DNA of 5,753 nt from an uncultured Saprospiraceae bacterium (GCA_934699305.1 CAKUWM010000198.1:1-5753); one strand, 5' to 3'. Counted from the stretch's first letter, positions 1 to 5,674 are shown. Made by a program: numbers and translations. Notes: a model not told the origin generated them from the letters alone.

Positions 1-191
1 TTTATAAGGTCCTTATTTCAATAGGTCTTTTATGTATATGTATTTTCCTATATATATATGCGATTATGCATTATTTTAATCCTTTAGGAACGACAGTGAA
101 TTTTTTTCAAGATGGAATTCTTAATCATAGCATCATAGGCTGGGTATTTAGCATATATTTAATAATAAAAAATAAATATATCATTAACTAA
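1..191 (+). CDS. Small multi-pass membrane protein, 3' end only (array copy A1)
   Basis: The reading frame is open from the window edge (first full codon at position 3) to the TAA at 189-191 and gives about 62 C-terminal residues. They contain a hydrophobic helix, then a YFNPLG turn, a soluble FFQDGILNH stretch, and a last hydrophobic helix ending in a short Lys/Asn tail. From position 15 onward it aligns without gaps to the end of the gene at 686-1117, with 19 differences in 177 bases by my count. Most changes are silent or conservative, so the copy was probably translated since the duplication. The stop is 11 bases before the next start, which suggests a shared transcript. The protein family is not recognised. 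The membrane location is inferred from hydrophobicity only. Confidence 0.75.
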   Translation, partial: YKVLISIGLLCICIFLYIYAIMHYFNPLGTTVNFFQDGILNHSIIGWVFSIYLIIKNKYIIN

Positions 192-250
192 CTCAATATT
201 GTGTGATTGATATGAAGAGCATATTATTAACAGCATTGAATTATGCCTGG
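15..250 (+). repeat. Left copy of a 926-bp-period tandem duplication
   Basis: Positions 15-250 match 941-1176 with no gaps at a constant offset of 926. The match covers the end of an A gene, the 11-base junction and the beginning of a B gene. The junction CTCAATATTGTGTGATTGAT is identical in both copies. By my count there are 19 differences in 15-191 and 6 in 186-250. The duplicated unit is therefore a two-gene cassette; its left limit lies outside the window. Confidence 0.85.
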
Positions 251-661
251 CAAACTACATTGTTTGTATGGGTAAATACAATAATTTTCTGGACAATAAG
301 AGCTATTGCGCCTGATGAGTGGTCGTTTGGATATTTCTTATATTTGTTTGTATTTGGGATGCCATTTCCATTGTTGATGTTAATTGTTTATTTTATTTTT
401 TTCACCTTATTTTTTCTTATAATTAAATTCATAAAAAAAGAATCGATATTTTTAAAATTATCAATATTTTTTATTTATCTCATTATTACGATATGGATTT
501 ACACTTTTGTAATTAACAAGTACTTCAACCATGAGAAAAAAACGATTGAATTTAGAAATGATTGGACTCTTCTCTTCTTTGTTTTAGGATGCATTTTTTT
601 TGGATACCTCATTATTCTAGGAAATAGAAAAGTGAAACAGAAAGCAATACAAGATATTTAA
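203..661 (+). CDS. Small multi-pass membrane protein (array copy B1)
   Basis: This 152-residue protein is very hydrophobic. Membrane segments are likely at about residues 15-33, 43-75 (long enough for one or two passes), 84-105 and 122-141, followed by a basic tail (GNRKVKQKAIQDI). The N-terminus MIDMK.ILLTA and a later YFN motif after the third hydrophobic block are shared with the gene at 686, so the two are diverged paralogues. The start is either GTG at 203, which aligns with the ATG of the gene at 686, or ATG at 212. No clear Shine-Dalgarno sequence is seen, as is common in Bacteroidota. It lies 11 bases after the previous stop and 24 bases before the next start, so co-transcription is likely. 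No function is recognised. Tandem small membrane proteins can be immunity proteins or stress proteins, but nothing here decides that. Confidence 0.8.
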   Translation: MIDMKSILLTALNYAWQTTLFVWVNTIIFWTIRAIAPDEWSFGYFLYLFVFGMPFPLLMLIVYFIFFTLFFLIIKFIKKESIFLKLSIFFIYLIITIWIYTFVINKYFNHEKKTIEFRNDWTLLFFVLGCIFFGYLIILGNRKVKQKAIQDI

Positions 662-685
662 GGTGACAAGTTTACTTGATTAAAC

Positions 686-1117
686 ATGATTGATATGAAG
701 GAAATTTTGCTGACAGCATTTAAATATTCATCTAAGATTACAATATTAACCTGGGTTGTCTTTTTACTCATTAGCTTATTTATGTTGTTTGATGGGGGAA
801 CATTTGGGTATATTTTATATGGTATAGTTTTTACCTTACCTTCATTTATCGGTATTTGGGTATTCTTTTTTTTAACCATGTTTATCTTATTCTATATTTA
901 CAAGTATTTCAAAATCAGCAATGTATATTCTAAAGCATTTATTTCAATAGGTCTTTTATGTATATGCATTTTATTATATGTATATACGATTATTCATTAT
1001 TTTAATCCTTTAGGAACTAAAGTGAATTTTTTTCAAGATGGAATTCTTAATCATAGCATCATAGGTTGGGTATTTAGCCTTTATTTATTATTTAGAAATA
1101 AAAATAGCCTAAACTAA
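686..1117 (+). CDS. Small multi-pass membrane protein (array copy A2)
   Basis: This 143-residue protein belongs to the same family as its two upstream neighbours. It has an N-terminal MIDMKEILLTA stretch, hydrophobic segments at roughly residues 17-35, 42-73, 83-104 and 122-138, and a short soluble stretch (VNFFQDGILNH) between the last two. Its last 59 codons match the gene end at 1-191 at an exact 926-base offset, which makes it the A copy of a duplicated A-B gene pair. The start at ATG 686 aligns with GTG 203 of the neighbour; ATG 695 is a possible alternative. It is followed after 11 bases by the start of a decayed B copy. The family is not recognised and the function is unknown. Confidence 0.82.
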   Translation: MIDMKEILLTAFKYSSKITILTWVVFLLISLFMLFDGGTFGYILYGIVFTLPSFIGIWVFFFLTMFILFYIYKYFKISNVYSKAFISIGLLCICILLYVYTIIHYFNPLGTKVNFFQDGILNHSIIGWVFSLYLLFRNKNSLN

Positions 1118-1176
1118 CTCAATATTGTGTGATTGATTTGAATAGAGTATTATTAACTGCATGGAATTATGCCTGG
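941..1176 (+). repeat. Right copy of the 926-bp-period tandem duplication
   Basis: This is the partner of 15-250. It covers the end of gene A2 and the beginning of decayed copy B2. The similarity stops just after the codons for NYAW near 1176, where B2 loses its resemblance to B1. That point may mark a deletion or the right end of the duplicated unit. Confidence 0.85.
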
Positions 1177-1251
1177 AGGATGACCTTTTGCATTTATTGC
1201 ATGTCCTTTATTGGGGCTATATTGCACTTAGGGTTTTATTATTCCTCTTGA
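1129..1251 (+). pseudogene. Decayed copy B2 of the small membrane protein family
   Basis: A frame opens with GTG ATT GAT TTG at 1129 and encodes about 40 residues (VIDLNRVLLTAWNYAW...) before TGA at 1249-1251. The first 13 or so codons match the B1 gene at 203 closely. The 65 bases 1112-1176 differ from 186-250 at 6 positions. After NYAW the similarity fades, and the frame ends at about a quarter of the length of B1. A second hydrophobic stretch in another frame (about 1263-1385, with GILSFFLSFFLALILSALKNY) might be the remains of the third membrane helix after a deletion and frameshift, but that similarity is weak. It could still make a 40-residue peptide. A truncated duplicate is the simplest reading. 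Confidence 0.62.
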
Positions 1252-1296
1252 AAAGTTTTTGAATATTCAATAATGTTAATAAAAAGTTAATTGGTA

Positions 1297-1325
1297 TTCT
1301 TTCTTTCTTTCTTTCTTTCTTTCTT
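1297..1325 (+). repeat. TTCT x7 tetranucleotide microsatellite
   Basis: Seven perfect TTCT units plus one extra T lie 152 bases before the ATG at 1477 and just after the decayed B2 copy. In one frame the tract encodes alternating Ser-Phe-Phe-Leu inside a hydrophobic stretch. Tetranucleotide tracts can vary in length by slipped-strand mispairing. Stops at 1249 and 1288 cut the B2 frame off before the tract, so it cannot currently switch that frame on by itself. Confidence 0.9.
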
Positions 1326-1342
1326 GCACTTATCTTAAGTGC
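1326..1342. other. Short perfect hairpin next to the microsatellite
   Basis: GCACTTA and TAAGTGC form a 7-bp stem around a TCT loop, directly after the TTCT tract. No T-run follows on the plus strand, so it is not a typical intrinsic terminator in that direction. Its role is unknown; it may end transcripts of the membrane-protein array weakly or be chance. Confidence 0.4.
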
Positions 1343-1463
1343 CCTAAAGAATTACAGAATCAGTCAAATTGGCCATCTGAACTGAGTCTCCAAAATTATC
1401 AGGAATACTTATGAATAGTTGGAAGCGAAAATACCTTGAAATGAGTAGCGTAGTTATTTATTT

Positions 1464-1471
1464 TAAATTTG
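1464..1471 (+). promoter_or_regulatory. Possible -7 box (TAAATTTG) before the Thr-rich exported protein
   Basis: TAAATTTG fits the Bacteroidota -7 consensus TAnnTTTG. It ends 5 bases before the ATG at 1477, which would give an almost leaderless transcript. A TTG lies at 1436-1438, about 25 bases upstream, slightly farther than the usual spacing. In DNA this AT-rich a chance match is quite possible. Confidence 0.25.
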
Positions 1472-1476
1472 TTATC

Positions 1477-1800
1477 ATGAAAAACATTTTGTTGTTATTC
1501 TTATTTTTATGTACAATTTCATACGGGTACTCAAATACTATAACCGTTTATGGGAAAAATATGGGTACAGAATCCACCACAACATCCACCACAACACCTG
1601 ATGGTACTAATACTACAACTACTACTACTAAAATAGATTGTGATAATTGGTATCAAGATAAGTGTTATACAATTTCATCTGTTGGCCCTGTAACTTCTAA
1701 ATTAGAAGTATTTGATGGGAATGAGGTTGTGTTTACCAAAATTGGTACAATAAATAATTATACTACTGTTGGTAATAGTGGAGTAATTGTTTGGAAATAA
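1477..1800 (+). CDS. Small Thr-rich exported protein, function unknown
   Basis: The protein has 107 residues from ATG 1477. This start is preferred over an upstream in-frame ATG at 1411 because MKNILLLFLFLCTISYG is a clear signal peptide, with cleavage likely after Gly17 or Ser19. Cys12 lacks a proper lipobox (Leu at -1), so a lipoprotein is unlikely. Residues 31-52 form a Thr-rich, probably extended linker containing two copies of STTT and a run of six Thr. It is followed by a small domain with two Cys (55 and 63, spaced for a possible disulfide) and a beta-like C-terminus (KLEVFDGNEVVFTKIG...GVIVWK). Export to the periplasm or surface is inferred. No known family is recognised. A dispersed repeat begins a few bases after its stop. 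Confidence 0.65.
   Translation: MKNILLLFLFLCTISYGYSNTITVYGKNMGTESTTTSTTTPDGTNTTTTTTKIDCDNWYQDKCYTISSVGPVTSKLEVFDGNEVVFTKIGTINNYTTVGNSGVIVWK
1573..1596 (+). repeat. Perfect 12-bp tandem duplication coding STTT-STTT
   Basis: TCCACCACAACA occurs twice in direct succession, in frame, inside the Thr-rich stretch of the exported protein. An ACT/ACA run follows at 1612-1629. The tract length could vary between strains without breaking the frame. Confidence 0.8.
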
Positions 1801-1806
1801 TTTTTA

Positions 1807-1883
1807 ACCCGGGTTCAGCAGTAAAAGTTTGAAAAACCTAAGAATGCTGATTATGGGTAGATTCCGATGTACAAATCGTTTCA
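1807..1883. repeat. Dispersed intergenic repeat with nested inverted repeats, copy A
   Basis: This stretch matches 5675-5753 along its whole length with roughly 80% identity and one or two small gaps. Both copies begin ACCCG..TTCAGCA and contain TGCTGATTATG, CCGATGTAC and AATCGTTTCA. Outer arms TCAGCA (1815-1820) and TGCTGA (1845-1850) can pair around an inner AAGTTT/AAACCT arm with one mismatch. The outer arms are fully kept in both copies. It starts within ten bases of a coding stop, as does copy B within 35 bases of another. The element may continue to the right, perhaps to the hairpin at 1951-1987. Short frames through it look broken and change between the copies, so either a decayed gene end or a structured noncoding element is possible. 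Confidence 0.7.
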
Positions 1884-1950
1884 AAGGTTTCTTTAGACCA
1901 TTGATTACGAGTCGCTGTACTAAGTTAATGAGGAATGGCGTTTAAAAGAG

Positions 1951-1987
1951 ATCTTAATAGGTGTCAGACCTTTTCACCTATTAAGAT
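1951..1987. other. Strong 13-bp hairpin with GTGTCAGACC in its 5' arm and loop
   Basis: ATCTTAATAGGTG (1951-1963) and CACCTATTAAGAT (1975-1987) are perfect inverted repeats separated by 11 bases. A T-run lies about 20 bases farther on (2009-2016), too far for a typical intrinsic terminator. It stands 46 bases before the start of the thioredoxin-like gene, where it could act as a leader structure. GTGTCAGACC resembles motifs I associate with REP-type palindromes near Y1-type transposases. That link comes from memory and was not tested. Confidence 0.6.
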
Positions 1988-2033
1988 TCTCATCGAATTT
2001 TATGGTGTTTTTTTTATTAAACTTGAATTATTT

Positions 2034-2483
2034 ATGAATTATTTGGCTAAGCTGTATTTAACTATAATTATAACATTAATTAGTAATCTATATGCCCAAA
2101 CCCAAAATACTCAGGTATTAATTTTTATTACAGACAATGACTGTTATAAATGTATAATGCCTTTGAATAACATATTTAAGGAGCTTGAAAAATTTTCGCA
2201 AATCATAGATTCAAGTAGATTAAAAATTAACACGGATAGTAAAATTATAAAAAATCGAATACGGGAAGAATTTCCTTTACTTCCAGAATCAATTTTTAAT
2301 GTAGATCAAAGTTATGTTAGAGATATTACAAGAGATAGCAGATCTAAAATTTGGATAAAGAGCAAGGATAAAATTTTATTCGATTATAGTATTAATAAAT
2401 TGTCTCAAAGTGATATTAATTCTATTTTTAAAGAATTTGGAATTATACATCCGGCCAATGTATATTTATTAAAAAATGATTGA
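2034..2483 (+). CDS. Exported thioredoxin-like protein with a CxxC motif
   Basis: From ATG 2034 the protein has 149 residues. Upstream in-frame codons reach back to 1935, but that stretch crosses a 13-bp hairpin and places the signal peptide internally, so 2034 is preferred. Residues 1-21 are a signal peptide (MNYLAKLYLTIIITLISNLYA, likely cut before Gln22). A first beta strand (TQVLIFITDND) then leads into C37-Y-K-C40 and a helix, the layout of a thioredoxin fold. A later KIWIKSKDKILFDYSI stretch looks like the C-terminal strands. No clear cis-Pro is visible. A periplasmic or surface redox role is inferred. It ends in TGA with no other stop in the same frame before the next ORF, so it may be the N-terminal part of a longer protein. 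Confidence 0.6.
   Translation: MNYLAKLYLTIIITLISNLYAQTQNTQVLIFITDNDCYKCIMPLNNIFKELEKFSQIIDSSRLKINTDSKIIKNRIREEFPLLPESIFNVDQSYVRDITRDSRSKIWIKSKDKILFDYSINKLSQSDINSIFKEFGIIHPANVYLLKND
2481..2483 (+). other. Single in-frame TGA between two collinear ORFs
   Basis: The ORFs at 2034 and 2538 share a reading frame, and the 18 codons between them (2484-2537) are open. Only this TGA, codon 150 of a would-be 498-codon frame, separates them. It sits at the left edge of a 12-bp perfect palindrome, TGATTCGAATCA (2481-2492). The downstream ORF has no signal peptide of its own. A nonsense mutation in one long gene is the simplest explanation. Two adjacent genes, a sequencing error or readthrough remain possible. 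Confidence 0.6.
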
Positions 2484-2537
2484 TTCGAATCAGGTAAATA
2501 CAATCCTTTAACTTTTAGCAACCAAGGGTATTTCTCA

Positions 2538-3530
2538 ATGTTAGAACGAATCAGACCAAGTTTGCTATTGGGGAAAATTGATAATAAGAGATTTATAACA
2601 AGTTATTTTAAAGATGTAATATCAGAAAATCAATACATTAAATATTTGGCTACCATTTCAACTAATTGGAATTATAATTTCTATGACTTTAATTCTGTAA
2701 AAAAGGTATGTTCAGAAAATCACATAAATATATCAAGAGTTAAATCCGCTACATGTTTTTCTGACCAATTGTTTTTAGTAAGAGAAATTGCCTCTATATA
2801 TAATCAGGAAAACGAAACGATTTTAAGAAATTTTGATTTTTTAGAGACTTATAATTTATCCTTAAAAAACGATACATTATGTTATGAGTTTGAAGAGGGT
2901 AAGATAATTTCACCTTTTAAAAAGGATTTGATAGAATATGGACCTTTTATAAGTGAACCATTCTTTCAAATTGATAGTAGCTTATATTTATATTATCGAA
3001 ATTATTCAGATATTACAAAACCTATGACAAACGAATTAATAGGAGGTAAATTAGATTTTAGCTCTGTTGAGCTGGGATATGGTAATGAACTAATTACGAA
3101 AGATATTTCTGAGTCGAATCAATTAAAAGATAAGATGAAGATGTTTCTTTACGGTAATGGAACCAAACTTTTCTTTTATAATAATAAGCCATTTATTGCA
3201 TTTTTATTTTTGGATAAAATTTTAGATATAGATGGAGATAAAGTTTATAGCTTAGTTGACTGGCTCAAATTATTTAGTGTGAATTTTAACAATGTTGATT
3301 TAAAAGTCAATTCAATTTGTGATGTTGATGTTTTTAATAATACCTTGAGAGTTGTACTTCACGATTCAAATTCCAATTATCAATATATCAAGTTAGAAGA
3401 TAAAAATATTTCTATGTTTACGCTATCGAAGCCTCTATATTATCCTAACTTTAGAATTTTTAGAGATCAGTCGATTTCATTCTTTATAAAAGATGATCAA
3501 ATAGAGTTTTATTTCTTTGAATTACCATAG
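2538..3530 (+). CDS. Beta-rich, possibly propeller-like protein without its own signal peptide
   Basis: The 330-residue frame starts at ATG 2538, with AAGGG nine bases upstream (2524-2528) as a possible ribosome binding site. The protein is rich in aromatic residues and short strand-turn-strand units (for example SLYLYYRNYSD, KLFFYNNKPFIAFLFL, NTLRVVLHDSNSNYQYIKLED, ISFFIKDDQIEFYFFELP). This is compatible with a beta-propeller, but no named repeat motif such as NHL is clear. The lack of a signal peptide, and the same-frame exported thioredoxin-like ORF just before it, suggest it is the C-terminal part of a fused exported protein. A thioredoxin-like domain followed by a six-bladed propeller is known in NHLRC2, which gives only a loose precedent. 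It ends convergently, 117 bases from ccmB, with no clear terminator between them. Confidence 0.6.
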   Translation: MLERIRPSLLLGKIDNKRFITSYFKDVISENQYIKYLATISTNWNYNFYDFNSVKKVCSENHINISRVKSATCFSDQLFLVREIASIYNQENETILRNFDFLETYNLSLKNDTLCYEFEEGKIISPFKKDLIEYGPFISEPFFQIDSSLYLYYRNYSDITKPMTNELIGGKLDFSSVELGYGNELITKDISESNQLKDKMKMFLYGNGTKLFFYNNKPFIAFLFLDKILDIDGDKVYSLVDWLKLFSVNFNNVDLKVNSICDVDVFNNTLRVVLHDSNSNYQYIKLEDKNISMFTLSKPLYYPNFRIFRDQSISFFIKDDQIEFYFFELP

Positions 3531-3647
3531 AATTATATATTACATATTTCAATATTTAATTCCAATATACTTTCTTTATGAAAATTGTTACCGGCAATCG
3601 AATATGTCTGATTTTCGGCAGGTAAAGATGTCATGAATGGACTAGGA

Positions 3648-4298
3648 TTAATCACGCCAAATAAATGGAAATAAAATAAAAGACAAGCTTAAGAGTATTG
3701 TATCGACAGCAGTTAATATGAGTATATCGGTCGTGAAATCCGTGTCATTCAATAATCCAACACTGTTTGCAGATAGTTTTAATAACTCTAACAAAATCGG
3801 AATTACACAAGGAAATCCCAATATAGCCGTCAGGATATGGCTATTGCCCGTCTTGGCACCGATGGCTGATATGAATGTAAATACGGTGGAAAAGCCGATT
3901 CCCGCCATAAATATTGACAATAAAAATAATGGGTAATCACGAACAGGACTTCCGGCAATAAATGAAAACAATACCAATGTCAGTAAACCCAATATCCACA
4001 ACAATATCGTGTTGAAAATAAATTTGGCAGCAAATATGGCTACAGGACTTGCTAATTGGTAAAAATACAACGCCTTGGAACTATTTTCCTGATCAAAACT
4101 CCTGATCAATGCATTGACAGAGACAAATAAATATACTATCCAGAAAAGTACATTCCACGTCTGGACAGGTATATTGATAAATGCACTATATGTAATATAT
4201 ACAGTTGCAAATACATACAACAAAACAGAACTTATGGCATGCTCATTACGCCATTCCGAATAAAAATCCTTTTTGATTAAAAGTAGTATTTTTCTCAT
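3648..4298 (-). CDS. ccmB: Haem exporter membrane subunit CcmB (cytochrome c maturation)
   Basis: This 216-residue inner-membrane protein has six hydrophobic segments at about residues 22-40, 48-64, 86-112, 122-146, 153-178 and 188-213, matching the usual CcmB length and layout. Family features are the N-terminal KKDFYSEWRNEHA segment, WNVLFWIVYLFVSVNALIRSF, and the ALYFYQLASP...AKFIFN motif. CcmB is the permease partner of CcmA in the ABC transporter used in system I cytochrome c maturation. The start chosen is ATG at 4298; the frame runs on to a TTG at 4334, but the added residues are partly a 7-residue duplication (see the repeat at 4276-4308). In Bacteroidota ccmB is usually followed by ccmC. 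Here only a convergent unrelated gene follows, so this locus is rearranged or ccmC is elsewhere. Confidence 0.9.
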   Translation of the reverse strand: MRKILLLIKKDFYSEWRNEHAISSVLLYVFATVYITYSAFINIPVQTWNVLFWIVYLFVSVNALIRSFDQENSSKALYFYQLASPVAIFAAKFIFNTILLWILGLLTLVLFSFIAGSPVRDYPLFLLSIFMAGIGFSTVFTFISAIGAKTGNSHILTAILGFPCVIPILLELLKLSANSVGLLNDTDFTTDILILTAVDTILLSLSFILFPFIWRD

Positions 4299-4308
4299 TA
4301 AAAGTAGT
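4276..4308. repeat. 21-bp-period duplication around the ccmB start
   Basis: ATTAAAAGTAGT occurs at 4276-4287 and 4297-4308, exactly seven codons apart. The ATG of ccmB (CAT on this strand, 4296-4298) overlaps the start of the second unit. It explains the repeated LLL(M/I) residues if translation began at the upstream TTG, and it is a reason to prefer the ATG. Confidence 0.65.
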
Positions 4309-4322
4309 TCTGCTATAGCCCG

Positions 4323-4330
4323 CAAATTTA
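4323..4330 (-). promoter_or_regulatory. Possible -7 box for ccmB
   Basis: On the minus strand this reads TAAATTTG, a fit to the Bacteroidota TAnnTTTG box, 24 bases before the ATG of ccmB. No clear TTTG box is seen at the expected upstream distance, so the assignment is tentative. Confidence 0.4.
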
Positions 4331-4365
4331 TCAATTATTTAAAGTTATTAAAATTTTTATTTCCA

Positions 4366-4401
4366 TTTGAATACACATTAATAAATATTATAATATATTT
4401 G
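4366..4401 (+). promoter_or_regulatory. Bacteroidota-type promoter for the amidase gene
   Basis: TTTG at 4366-4369 and TATATTTG at 4394-4401 match the -33 and -7 boxes of the Bacteroidota promoter (TTTG and TAnnTTTG), with a 24-base spacer, about the upper end of the usual range. Transcription would begin at about 4407-4410, leaving a very short leader before the TTG start at 4420. Confidence 0.5.
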
Positions 4402-4419
4402 TGATTTTATGATAAGGGC

Positions 4420-5640
4420 TTGATTTCTAAATTATACATATTTTTAATAAGCATCGTCTGTGTGTGCAGTACTTTGTCTCTTCGTGGTCAGCTGTATGTT
4501 CGCGTCGAGTTGGAACGAGGGGAAGGTGGATATGCCTTAATGCGCAGGTATGGATTGGATAAATCTCCTTGTAGTTTTGCGGAGTTTTACAAAATCAATA
4601 ATTTGAAATATGGCGATGCGTTGAGCTTAGGTAAAAAATATTATTTGCCGATTAAAGTTTATAAGTACAATAATAGCTCCATCCGCTCCACCCTAAAGAA
4701 TTTTGACCTCGTCAAGGCACTTGAAGTCGAACGATATAACAAATGGATTCAAGCCCAAAAACTGAAATCGACTTATTTTTTACAGGATAGGTTGTTGTGG
4801 GTTCCCTATTATGTGTATAATTGTGAGTATGAACAAGGCGCAATCAGTGTGGTCACTGAGAAACCCAATGTACCGGCTATCAAAGAGGAAGTTAAAGTAG
4901 AGTCTAAACCAAAGAATATTGTCAATATACCATTATTTGGAACGAAGTATGAAGAGGTAGAAATGTTGGATGACAACCTGAAAGGTCGTGTCTTTTACAT
5001 TAAATGTGGCCATGGTGGGGCAGATCCCGGTGCCATGGTTAAAATTGATGAAAAGGTGTATTGCGAAGATGAATACGCATATGATATTGCTTTGAGGCTG
5101 GGTAGGCTTCTCATTAGTCATGGGGCAATTGTCCACTTTATTGTATATGATCCGGACGATGGAATACGGGATGATGATTATTTGCCGTGCGACAAAGATG
5201 AGCTGCACGCCGGTAAAAGACCCATTCCCCTTAACCAGATATTGCGGCTTAGAGAAAGGGTAGCTATCATCAATAATTTTTATTATAAGTATAAGAAAAA
5301 AGGCATAAAAGACCAGCGTTTTATAAGCATCCACATCGATAGTCGCTCTAAGGGTCTGGAATTAGATACCCATTTTTATTATTCTGAAGGCTCTAAAGTT
5401 GGCTATGATATGGCAGTCAATACACAAGCCGTTTTTGAAAAAAATTATGCCGAAGCCGGGAATAAAAAATATACAGGTACCATCAAAAGCCGCGATCTCT
5501 ATGTTGTTAAATATTCTCACCCCGCTGCACTTTTTGTCGAAGTGGGAAATATTCAAAATGAACACGACCAAAAGCGTTTTATTAAGTCAGAAAACCGACA
5601 ATCTCTTGCTCAGTGGCTATTTGAAGGCGTCATTCAGTAG
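4420..5640 (+). CDS. N-acetylmuramoyl-L-alanine amidase (Amidase_3) with LysM-like N-terminal domain
   Basis: The 406-residue exported protein is predicted to cleave the amide bond between N-acetylmuramic acid and L-alanine in peptidoglycan. Residues 1-24 are a signal peptide. Residues about 27-80 (GEGGYALMRRYGL...FYKINNLKYG..L..GKKYYLPI) resemble a LysM domain. A charged, Pro-containing linker follows (about 148-185). Residues 190-405 form the Amidase_3 domain with a full zinc/catalytic set: His198 in GHGGADPGA, Glu216 or Glu218 in CEDEYAYDIALRL, His305 in SIHIDS, and Glu374 in LFVEVGNIQNEHD. The usual Asp-Pro before GHGG is Lys-Cys here. An Asp-rich insert lies at 244-261. The only in-frame start that keeps the signal peptide is TTG at 4420; the upstream ATG at 4409 is in another frame. 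It diverges from ccmB. Its job in cell separation or wall turnover is inferred from the family. Confidence 0.88.
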   Translation: MISKLYIFLISIVCVCSTLSLRGQLYVRVELERGEGGYALMRRYGLDKSPCSFAEFYKINNLKYGDALSLGKKYYLPIKVYKYNNSSIRSTLKNFDLVKALEVERYNKWIQAQKLKSTYFLQDRLLWVPYYVYNCEYEQGAISVVTEKPNVPAIKEEVKVESKPKNIVNIPLFGTKYEEVEMLDDNLKGRVFYIKCGHGGADPGAMVKIDEKVYCEDEYAYDIALRLGRLLISHGAIVHFIVYDPDDGIRDDDYLPCDKDELHAGKRPIPLNQILRLRERVAIINNFYYKYKKKGIKDQRFISIHIDSRSKGLELDTHFYYSEGSKVGYDMAVNTQAVFEKNYAEAGNKKYTGTIKSRDLYVVKYSHPAALFVEVGNIQNEHDQKRFIKSENRQSLAQWLFEGVIQ

Positions 5641-5674
5641 CATTAGTCCGGACTTATTATTTGATGTTTTTTTT

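Noticed and set aside
1411..1476. Longer start (ATG 1411) for the Thr-rich exported protein
   Set aside because: It would bury a clear signal peptide 22 residues inside the protein, and the added residues look like noncoding sequence.
1935..2033. Longer start (ATG 1935) for the thioredoxin-like protein
   Set aside because: The added stretch runs through a perfect 13-bp hairpin and repeat-like sequence and places the signal peptide internally.
2481..2483. Selenocysteine or recoded TGA in the thioredoxin-like gene
   Set aside because: The codon is about 110 codons from the CxxC site, the 12-bp palindrome has no loop, and no SECIS-like stem is seen. Trp is coded by TGG throughout.
3578..3625. 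Fifteen-codon ORF (MKIVTGNRICLIFGR) between the convergent genes
   Set aside because: It is too short, with no ribosome binding site or known match, and is expected by chance.
3589..3626. TTACC...GGTAA inverted repeat between the convergent genes as a two-way terminator
   Set aside because: Only five outer base pairs form, the inner part does not pair well, and no T-run follows.
4933..5334. Minus-strand ORF of 133 residues inside the amidase gene
   Set aside because: It lies wholly opposite the conserved amidase domain and shows no recognisable motif; it is a shadow frame.
5645..5674. AGTCCGGACT palindrome and T-run after the amidase as an intrinsic terminator
   Set aside because: The palindrome leaves no room for a loop with a useful stem, and the T-run is 12 bases or more downstream.
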